Source: Deltaproteobacteria bacterium (GTDB lineage: Bacteria; Desulfobacterota; DSM-4660; Desulfatiglandales; B25-G16). Taken from it: DNA of 5,584 bases. The notes beneath the pieces are model-generated. The model ran no database searches, was not told the origin of the DNA, and worked only from the letters and a program-made list of their open reading frames with translations. The stretch covers positions 1 to 5,584 of the forward strand of contig JAGYMO010000008.1 in assembly GCA_018400255.1 (NCBI GenBank). Reading direction: 5' to 3'. Below are positions 1-4,856 of the stretch, piece by piece. Position numbers and translations under genes: made by a program. Numbering within the stretch: the stretch's first letter is position 1; every line of letters starts with the position of its first letter.

Positions 1-557
1 TGGGCGGTAACTTTCATGGCCAACCAATAGCCCTTGCCATGGATTTTCTCAGCATAGCAATCTCAGAGCTTGGTAACATTTCTGAGCGCCGAATCGAGCG
101 CTTAGTAAATCCTATGCTCAGTGGCCTACCCGCATTTCTCGTAAAAAACGGCGGCCTTAATTCTGGATTTATGCTAGCGCAATATACTGCCGCAGCTCTT
201 GTTTCTGAAAATAAGGTCCTCTCACATCCAGCCAGCGTAGATTCCATTCCAACCTCAGCAAATAAAGAAGACCATGTGTCCATGGGAACTATAGCGGCCA
301 GAAAATGCAGGGAAATAGTAAGAAATACGGAGTTTGTAATCGCTGTTGAGCTATTGTGCGCCTCTCAGGCATTAGATCTTTTCACGGATATGAAGGCAGG
401 ACAAGGAACACTTGCCGCCTATCATGTCATAAGGAATTCTATCCCCCATATGGAAAAAGATCGAGTATTATCAAACGATATTGACACTATGGTTAAACTC
501 ATAAAAAACGGCCAGATCATTGAGGCGGTTGAAAAGGCGATAGGACAATTGAGCTAG
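1..557 (+). CDS. hutH: Histidine ammonia-lyase family protein (HutH-like), C-terminal part, 5' end cut by window edge
   Basis: This is the C-terminal 184 residues of an aromatic amino-acid lyase of the histidine ammonia-lyase type, which in the family removes ammonia from L-histidine to give urocanate using an MIO prosthetic group in the cytoplasm. The frame is open from base 3 with no stop before the left edge; an internal ATG at 39 is not the start, because the family motif GGNFHGQP lies upstream of it (fragment residues 1-8). Other family blocks follow: ISERRIERL (26-34), FLVKNGGLNSGFM (45-57), SENKVLSHPASVDSIPTSA (68-86) and NKEDHVSMG (87-95). Glu89 in the last block matches the active-site Glu typical of histidine lyases, whereas phenylalanine and tyrosine lyases usually have a NQDVNS-like sequence there. 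Family members are about 500 residues, so roughly two thirds, including the MIO-forming Ala-Ser-Gly and the substrate-selectivity loop, lie outside. The residue before GGN is encoded by a codon ending TG, so it cannot be the usual Ser. No hutU or hutI follows. An aminomutase of the same fold remains possible. Confidence 0.9.
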   Translation, partial: GGNFHGQPIALAMDFLSIAISELGNISERRIERLVNPMLSGLPAFLVKNGGLNSGFMLAQYTAAALVSENKVLSHPASVDSIPTSANKEDHVSMGTIAARKCREIVRNTEFVIAVELLCASQALDLFTDMKAGQGTLAAYHVIRNSIPHMEKDRVLSNDIDTMVKLIKNGQIIEAVEKAIGQLS

Positions 558-881
558 GTAGTTATCAAATCAATATAATATTTACTTGAGGCCATGGATA
601 CTTACCCATATTGAAAACATTTTTTATGTCGTATATCAATAATAGGCCCTAGAGTAAAAGTGTATGAGGAATAAGACCGCTAAAAATTAATTTATTTAGA
701 GTGAAGCTTGACATGCAATAATTTTTTATATTACCTTTTATCAAAATATTTAGTATATCTTTAAAAATATCACATTAGAAAATAGCTAACAAGAAATAAA
801 TGGAGCTTAACAATTTCTGAATTTTCACAAAAAAGCAGCCGAATAAGCAACTTCCATATACTCAGCCACAACCCAAGGCAC
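558..881. other. AT-rich intergenic gap, no gene seen
   Basis: This 324-base gap between the lyase and the glycosyltransferase is strongly AT-rich. The ATGs in it (595, 664, 714) are followed by stops within a few codons, and no recognisable protein was seen on either strand. I found no convincing intrinsic terminator after the lyase: the only small inverted repeats, such as ACAT/ATGT around 618-630, are too weak. It contains one promoter-like sequence, listed separately. Confidence 0.6.
708..734 (+). promoter_or_regulatory. Possible sigma-70 promoter upstream of the glycosyltransferase gene
   Basis: A perfect -35 hexamer TTGACA sits at 708-713. The best -10 candidate is TATTAC at 729-734 (four of six matches) with a 15-base spacer, shorter than the optimal 17. 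A 17-base spacer would instead give the poor match TTACCT at 731-736. If used, transcription would start near 741, leaving a leader of about 140 bases before the TTG start. In such AT-rich DNA a chance match is quite possible. Confidence 0.3.
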
Positions 882-2180
882 TTGAAATCTCAACTCAGGC
901 TTCATTCAAAGTGGAAAAAGACCGTCCTGATCATTCCACTCCTTGCCAGCGAGTATACGGATCCGGCCAACCTTCCTGTTTTTAAAAATATCCTCAGACA
1001 ATTGACAAGGATGGCGTACCTTTCGCATATTATCTTTGGCTTAGATAGGGCCAGTGAGGAGGAGGCATTTCAGCTACGAGATTTGATAAATGCTTCGGGA
1101 ATCAAAAATTATATCTTGCAGTGGAACGACGGGCCCAACTTCAGCGGCATTTACAGAAAACTTAGTGAGGTAGGATTTAACATTGATGAGCCCGGCAAGG
1201 GAAAAAATATGTTCCTCAGCTTTGGTATTGCAATCGCGTTGGGCGCGGAAACAATTGGGTTAATTGATGCCGACATCCGAACATTTAAGCGCACACAATT
1301 AGATCGACTCTTATATCCTGTGGTAGCGCTCAACTATGATTTTTCAAAGGCATATTATGCAAGGATTACTGATAGAGGATTAATTTATGGTCGAGTAAAA
1401 CGATTGTTATTAGACCCCCTTCTTCTTTCCCTCAAAAGAAAATTTACCGAGACCCAAGAGGGCAAAATGTTGCGCCTTATTGATTTTCTCTTGAATTTTA
1501 ACTATCAGCTTTCCGGTGAGGTTGCCTTTCATGTTGATCTCTTGAAGAAAATGCGTTTTGCCACCAATTGGGGCGTTGAAATATTCACCTTAATAGAGGT
1601 ATACAGAAAGTCCTCCTCCCCAGCCCAGGTTATGTTTAGCGATGAACCGTTCGATCACAAGCACCAGGAGGTTTCTGTAGAAGATCAAGCAAAAGGGCTT
1701 AATAGAATGGCAATCGATATTGTTACAACGCTGATGAATGCCTTGGTCATTGAAGAGGGCTTAGAGATCTCAGATACATTTTTCAGGGACCTCTCAATAA
1801 CTTACCAGGCAGTAGCTGAGGAGCAAATCAAAAAATATTCAGATGATGCCAGTTTCAATAACCTCAAACATGAACGCGACGCCGAGGAATACCTAATTAA
1901 AAATGTTTTTTCCCATTCAATCCTGGAGGCAGGCGAAAGACTGGCTGCGCCCTATAAAATGACAGAGAAGTTTCTACGATTTGTGAATTCCTACCCAGAA
2001 TTTAAACCCTTCTTACAAAACGGACTTGCAGAAACTATTCTAAGCGTGGAACAAAAGGCACAGCAAAATCCCTTTGGCATGCCGCTGACCGTTTCCTGGG
2101 AGAGAGTGGCAAATAAAATCCCGAGAATTTATTTCGATTTAATTGATGTGGTAGAAAACGAAAAAAACTACTTTTCTTAA
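882..2180 (+). CDS. GT81-like glycosyltransferase, probable glucosyl-3-phosphoglycerate synthase
   Basis: This 432-residue cytoplasmic protein resembles the GT-A fold retaining glucosyl-3-phosphoglycerate synthases (GpgS, family GT81), which transfer glucose from a nucleotide sugar to 3-phosphoglycerate on the way to glucosylglycerate, a compatible solute. Visible landmarks in family order are: first beta strand TVLIIPLLASE (14-24); PGKG (104-107), matching the nucleotide-binding Lys loop; the metal/nucleotide motif DAD (129-131); GRVK (170-173), matching the GRVT acceptor-phosphate loop; GE (212-213) and NWGVEIF (229-235), matching GYGVEI; and H259 in DHKH, near the expected metal-binding His. 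The region after about residue 290 is extra relative to the roughly 320-residue mycobacterial GpgS, and I cannot assign it a domain. The start is TTG: the frame is open back to a TAG at 783-785 with no ATG or GTG, and the next internal ATG (residue 44) would remove the first beta strand. A weak AAGG lies 3 bases upstream. No phosphatase partner (GpgP) is adjacent. The sugar and acceptor are inferred; a mannosyl or other sugar-acid activity is possible. Confidence 0.72.
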   Translation: MKSQLRLHSKWKKTVLIIPLLASEYTDPANLPVFKNILRQLTRMAYLSHIIFGLDRASEEEAFQLRDLINASGIKNYILQWNDGPNFSGIYRKLSEVGFNIDEPGKGKNMFLSFGIAIALGAETIGLIDADIRTFKRTQLDRLLYPVVALNYDFSKAYYARITDRGLIYGRVKRLLLDPLLLSLKRKFTETQEGKMLRLIDFLLNFNYQLSGEVAFHVDLLKKMRFATNWGVEIFTLIEVYRKSSSPAQVMFSDEPFDHKHQEVSVEDQAKGLNRMAIDIVTTLMNALVIEEGLEISDTFFRDLSITYQAVAEEQIKKYSDDASFNNLKHERDAEEYLIKNVFSHSILEAGERLAAPYKMTEKFLRFVNSYPEFKPFLQNGLAETILSVEQKAQQNPFGMPLTVSWERVANKIPRIYFDLIDVVENEKNYFS

Positions 2181-2225
2181 CACTAAATCACATATAGGAT
2201 TAGGACGATAAAAGGTGAAAGGCGC

Positions 2226-2378
2226 ATGCTTATTGTTTTCTTGTACTTTATATACTCTTATAACCCCTTAGGAAAATCATTCACATATCTAAATTATGAG
2301 TCATGGGGCCAAACAGCGAGTACGTATTTTAAACAAAAAATAGTGGTATTAAAGCCTTCTGGTTCGTACTTTTTGTAA
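2226..2378 (+). CDS. Possible small ORF of 50 residues, unrecognised
   Basis: An ATG at 2226 opens a 50-codon frame ending at TAA 2376-2378. It is preceded by a purine-rich stretch, AAAGGTGAAAGG (2211-2222), in reasonable ribosome-binding position 3-8 bases from the ATG. The product begins with a hydrophobic, aromatic-rich segment (MLIVFLYFIYSY, residues 1-12) and continues as a polar tail ending in KPSGSYFL. I do not recognise it. A frame of this length can arise by chance in a gap this AT-rich, and its 3' end overlaps the inverted repeat at 2359-2382, so it is more likely not a gene. Confidence 0.2.
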   Translation: MLIVFLYFIYSYNPLGKSFTYLNYESWGQTASTYFKQKIVVLKPSGSYFL

Positions 2379-2382
2379 CCAG
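2359..2382 (+). terminator. Weak inverted repeat, possible end of the glycosyltransferase transcript
   Basis: CTGGTT (2359-2364) and AACCAG (2377-2382) form a perfect 6-bp stem around a 12-base loop. A short T run (about 2391-2395) follows some 8 bases later rather than immediately, and the stem is short, so this is at best a poor intrinsic terminator. It lies about 180 bases after the glycosyltransferase stop codon. Confidence 0.2.
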
Positions 2383-2398
2383 CATTATAATTTTTCCC

Positions 2399-2428
2399 TT
2401 GACTTTTTTGATATGTTGAACGTATGTT
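2399..2428 (+). promoter_or_regulatory. Candidate sigma-70 promoter for the amino-acid transporter operon
   Basis: TTGACT at 2399-2404 matches the -35 consensus in five of six positions. TATGTT at 2423-2428 matches the -10 in four of six, with an 18-base spacer. The predicted start near 2435 would give a leader of about 140 bases before the binding-protein ATG. The location, right before an isolated operon, favours it, but there is no direct evidence of use. Confidence 0.35.
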
Positions 2429-2441
2429 AGGCATTGCCCAA
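2427..2441. promoter_or_regulatory. Operator-like dyad overlapping the predicted transcription start
   Basis: TTAGGCA-T-TGCCCAA is an inverted repeat with 7-base arms and a single mismatch, centred at 2434. It overlaps the end of the candidate -10 box and the predicted start site, a typical place for a repressor site. The regulator is unknown. The 7-mer CATTGCC inside it recurs at 2487-2493. The dyad is short enough to be coincidental. Confidence 0.2.
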
Positions 2442-2562
2442 TAACAGTAAGATTTAAAATTGATAGTATTTCCACAATAAACTAAACATTGCCTTGCTAA
2501 TTAAGAGACTTTAGGTTTCTCATTTATTATTTAAAAAAGCATCTTTTAGTGAACATTTTAAC

Positions 2563-2569
2563 AGGAGGT
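2563..2569 (+). promoter_or_regulatory. Strong Shine-Dalgarno site of the binding-protein gene
   Basis: AGGAGGT lies 7 bases before the ATG at 2577. This near-perfect complement to the 16S rRNA tail fixes the start codon and predicts high translation, as expected for an abundant periplasmic binding protein. Confidence 0.85.
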
Positions 2570-2576
2570 ATTAGTT

Positions 2577-3830
2577 ATGAGCAGGAAGTATTTTAAAATC
2601 TTACTAAGCCTAATGGTTGTTTTTGGGTTTTTTGTATCTATAAACGCATTTGCAGCTGCGGATAAGATAGTCATAGGTCATTCAGCTTGCCTCTCCGGAA
2701 AATACGCAAAGGCAGGGGAACAGGCCATAGGTGGAATAAAGGCCTGTATAGATTGGGTCAATAACGTCCATGGCGGTGTTTTGATAGCAGGGAAAAGAGT
2801 CCCTCTTGATTATAAGTACTATGATTGTGAATCTAAAAAAGAGGGAGTCACAAGCCTGATCGAACGCTTGATTACGGTTGATAAAGTTAATGTTGTTTTT
2901 GCCCCCTATAGCTCGGGACTCACTCTTAGTGGAGCGCCCGTGGCTGAAAGATATGGCATGGTATACATGGATCATGGCGGTGCCAGCGATCGAATTTTTC
3001 AACAGGGATTTCAGTATGCCGTGCAAACCATAGGACCCGGAACCAGGTATCACGTGGGAACCCTTGACATGTTGGACCATGTCGATCCTGCAGCCAAAAA
3101 CGTTGCATTGGCCTATGAGGACTCCGAGTTCGCCCGGATGACCATGACTGGCGCTGAAAAGCACGCAAATAAATTAGGCAAAAAAATTGTTTTTAAAAGG
3201 ACATACCCAACAGGCGTAACCGACCTCACCCCCCTTCTATCTGATATGAAAGCCAAGAAGCCAGAGATAGTTTTAGGAGGTGGACATTACGAGGATGGCC
3301 AGTTATTCGCTCGACAAATGTCAGACCTTGATATTAATGTTAAGGCACTATCACTCATAGCATCCGCAACCTTGCCTGCCTTTTATGGAGCCCTTGGTGG
3401 TACTATAGCAGAGGGCATACTAGGACCCTCTCATTGGGAATACGGCGTAACTTTCTCCCCAGAGGGAGCTATGAAAGTCGGCCTCGAATGGATTGGCCCA
3501 AGCCAGGATGAATTTGTAAGTCTTTTCAAAAAATCACTTGGCAAAGAAGACATGATACCTGACTATCATGCCGCGGAAGCCGGAGCCCAGGTATTGGCCT
3601 ATGTAAAAGCTGTAGAAAATATTAATTCTCTTGATCAGGATAAGGTAAGGGCAGCCCTTGGCAAACTGAAATTCATGTCCTTTTATGGAGGATGGGATAT
3701 TGATGATGCAACAGGGCTTCAGATAGGTCATTCCATGGTTGATATGCAATGGCAGAATGGCAAAAGGGTTATTGTCTGGCCTCTCGAGGCAGCAAGGGGT
3801 AAACTCGTCTATCCAAAACCCAAATTTTAA
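2577..3830 (+). CDS. Periplasmic substrate-binding protein of a branched-chain/hydrophobic amino-acid ABC importer (LivK-like)
   Basis: This 417-residue protein is the extracytoplasmic ligand receptor of a HAAT-family ABC importer (type I periplasmic binding fold, Peripla_BP_6 type). A Sec signal peptide is clear: basic RKYFK (3-7), a hydrophobic core (8-22), and an AFA|AAD cleavage site after about residue 26, with no lipobox Cys, so the mature protein of about 390 residues should be soluble in the periplasm. Family landmarks are KIVIGHSACLSGKYAKAG (30-47), the ligand-pocket segment APYSSGLT (109-116) followed by APVAERYGM (120-128), the second-lobe PEIVLGGGHYEDG (229-241), and the C-terminal VIVWPLEAARGKLVYPKPKF (398-417). 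The length is normal for the family. It is followed by two hairpins and then the two permease genes in the same orientation, the usual order for this operon type. The ligand cannot be read from sequence: members bind Leu/Ile/Val, other amino acids, amides or aromatic acids. The start is set by the strong Shine-Dalgarno site. Confidence 0.9.
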   Translation: MSRKYFKILLSLMVVFGFFVSINAFAAADKIVIGHSACLSGKYAKAGEQAIGGIKACIDWVNNVHGGVLIAGKRVPLDYKYYDCESKKEGVTSLIERLITVDKVNVVFAPYSSGLTLSGAPVAERYGMVYMDHGGASDRIFQQGFQYAVQTIGPGTRYHVGTLDMLDHVDPAAKNVALAYEDSEFARMTMTGAEKHANKLGKKIVFKRTYPTGVTDLTPLLSDMKAKKPEIVLGGGHYEDGQLFARQMSDLDINVKALSLIASATLPAFYGALGGTIAEGILGPSHWEYGVTFSPEGAMKVGLEWIGPSQDEFVSLFKKSLGKEDMIPDYHAAEAGAQVLAYVKAVENINSLDQDKVRAALGKLKFMSFYGGWDIDDATGLQIGHSMVDMQWQNGKRVIVWPLEAARGKLVYPKPKF

Positions 3831-3842
3831 TTATGCGTTAAT

Positions 3843-3889
3843 AATCTCCTCTCTTGAACAAAATATCTTTATTTGCAAGAGAGGAGATT
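3843..3889 (+). terminator. Strong intercistronic hairpin after the binding-protein gene (partial terminator or RNA-processing stem)
   Basis: AATCTCCTCTCTTG (3843-3856) pairs perfectly with CAAGAGAGGAGATT (3876-3889), a 14-bp stem starting 12 bases after the stop codon. The 19-base loop can fold further through AAAT (3861-3864) and ATTT (3871-3874). A short run TTTT (3888-3891) ends the right arm, followed by AT-rich DNA, so it fits an imperfect intrinsic terminator. Because the permease genes follow in the same direction, it probably allows some read-through or acts as a 3'-end stabiliser, giving more binding-protein mRNA than permease mRNA. Confidence 0.8.
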
Positions 3890-3917
3890 TTATATATTAA
3901 GCTAAATCAAAGCAAAG

Positions 3918-3954
3918 CCTGTTAGAACCCCAGAGTACTATTTCTTTTAACAGG
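3918..3954 (+). promoter_or_regulatory. Second hairpin just upstream of the LivH ribosome binding site
   Basis: CCTGTTAGAA (3918-3927) pairs with TTTTAACAGG (3945-3954) over 10 positions with one G-U pair, around a 17-base loop. It ends only 17 bases before the permease ATG and 7 bases before its Shine-Dalgarno site. It lacks a following T run, so it is not a terminator. It may block RNA decay or shape access to the permease start. Confidence 0.5.
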
Positions 3955-3961
3955 ATAAAGA

Positions 3962-3967
3962 AGAGGA
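3962..3967 (+). promoter_or_regulatory. Shine-Dalgarno site of the LivH-like permease gene
   Basis: AGAGGA lies 4 bases before the ATG at 3972. It is weaker than the site of the binding-protein gene, in keeping with lower permease output. It can also pair with TCCTCT (3847-3852) in the left arm of the upstream hairpin. Confidence 0.6.
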
Positions 3968-3971
3968 CGGC

Positions 3972-4856
3972 ATGGTTTTTACACTGCTAGCAGGAAATTT
4001 GATCCAAGGGCTGCTCCTAGGAGGCGTCTATGGCCTGGCTACAATGGGGTTGAGCCTTATATTCGGCGTCATCAATGTGGTAAATGTAGGGCACGGTCAA
4101 TTTATAATGGTTGGTGCCTTTGTAGCACTGACCATGTTCACTGCCTTAGGCCTTTCTCCATTGGTAGCTATCCCGGTAGCCCTGATTATAGGTATGGCCC
4201 TTGGGTTTTTATTCTTTTATACCGTAATACATAGACTGATCAAAGCTCCAGAGCTTACCTCACTTCTTGCCACATTTGCTATGGGTATACTTTTAGAAGA
4301 AGTGGCAAAGCTTATTTTTGGTGCTGATTTCAGAGGTTACAATTGGGGGCTTGGAAAGATAACCTTGGCTATAACTACTATACAAATGAGTAAAGTTTAC
4401 GCATTTATTGGGAGCGTAGTTATTGCCTTGTTTCTCTATCTATGGTTCACTAAAACAAGGTTGGGAACTGCGATAAGGTCTGTTATCGAGGATAACGAAG
4501 GTGCACAGGTATGTGGCGTTAATGTAGGCTGGATTTATGCATTAAGCTTCGCCATAGGTATCGGCTTGACAGTTATGAGCGGGGTTTTACTTACCATGTT
4601 TATCCCGGTCGGCATTAACCCTTATATGGGTGGTGTTTATACCCTTAAGGCGTTTGTCATAGCCGTGTTAGGCGGTCTTACCTCTCCGTACGGGGCCTTT
4701 TTCGCAGGTTTGATATTCGGACTCATAGAAAATGGTTCTTACACCTTGTTTGCCCTGATACCAGGGGTTGCGCCTTTCCCTCTAACCGTATCCCTGGCCT
4801 TCTGGATACTGTTTTTTCTACTTTTAGTAAAACCTACTGGACTCTTGGGGAAGTAA
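3972..4856 (+). CDS. livH: Branched-chain amino-acid ABC transporter permease, LivH-like
   Basis: This 294-residue inner-membrane protein is one half of the channel of the HAAT-type importer and would pair with the LivM-like product that follows. It is hydrophobic throughout, with about eight membrane segments. The N-terminal signature GLATMGLSLIFGVINVVNVGHGQFIMVGAF (21-50) is the LivH motif, with NVGHG in place of the more common N(F/L)AHG. The cytoplasmic coupling loop TRLGTAIRSVIEDNEGAQVCGVN (162-184) should contact the ATPase, and the C-terminal signature KAFVIAVLGGLTSPYGAFFAGLIFGLIE (226-253) is also typical. Its length is normal for LivH. The start is supported by an AGAGGA ribosome-binding site and by the family N-terminus. 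It lies 141 bases after the binding-protein gene, across two hairpins, and its TAA stop directly abuts the next ATG, indicating co-translation with LivM. Confidence 0.93.
   Translation: MVFTLLAGNLIQGLLLGGVYGLATMGLSLIFGVINVVNVGHGQFIMVGAFVALTMFTALGLSPLVAIPVALIIGMALGFLFFYTVIHRLIKAPELTSLLATFAMGILLEEVAKLIFGADFRGYNWGLGKITLAITTIQMSKVYAFIGSVVIALFLYLWFTKTRLGTAIRSVIEDNEGAQVCGVNVGWIYALSFAIGIGLTVMSGVLLTMFIPVGINPYMGGVYTLKAFVIAVLGGLTSPYGAFFAGLIFGLIENGSYTLFALIPGVAPFPLTVSLAFWILFFLLLVKPTGLLGK

Larger units (their letters stand above)
2181..2576. other. AT-rich intergenic gap before the transporter operon
   Basis: This 396-base gap separates the glycosyltransferase from the binding-protein gene. It holds one possible 50-codon ORF (2226-2378), a modest inverted repeat (2359-2382), a promoter-like sequence with an overlapping dyad (2399-2441), a tiny AAAAG-CAT-CTTTT hairpin at 2535-2547, and the ribosome binding site of the downstream gene. 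No RNA gene or mobile element is recognisable. Its size and content suggest that the transporter operon starts its own transcript here. Confidence 0.6.

Noticed and set aside
39..41. ATG at 39 as the start of a small 172-residue gene
   Set aside because: The conserved GGNFHGQP motif is encoded in frame upstream of it, so the gene simply continues beyond the left edge.
14..283. 89-codon reverse-strand frame over the lyase gene
   Set aside because: It lies opposite a clearly conserved histidine-lyase coding frame and shows no recognisable protein features, so it is a shadow frame.
600..660. Possible terminator after the lyase (ACAT/ATGT around a T run; TAGGCCCTA)
   Set aside because: The stems are only four bases long and not followed by a proper T tract, so a terminator cannot be supported.
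1151..1333. 60-codon reverse-strand frame inside the glycosyltransferase gene
   Set aside because: It is antisense to the conserved PGKG and DAD region of the enzyme and has no features of its own.
2432..2493. CATTGCC repeated at 2432-2438 and 2487-2493, as a possible pair of regulator sites
   Set aside because: A seven-base repeat in a gap of about 400 bases is weak, and the second copy lacks the dyad partner seen at the first.
2682..3168. Two overlapping reverse-strand frames (160 and 80 codons) inside the binding-protein gene
   Set aside because: Both are antisense to a well-supported gene, overlap each other in different frames and show no family motifs.
3534..3749. 71-codon reverse-strand frame at the end of the binding-protein gene
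   Set aside because: It is antisense to the conserved C-terminal part of the binding protein, and nothing in its product is recognisable.
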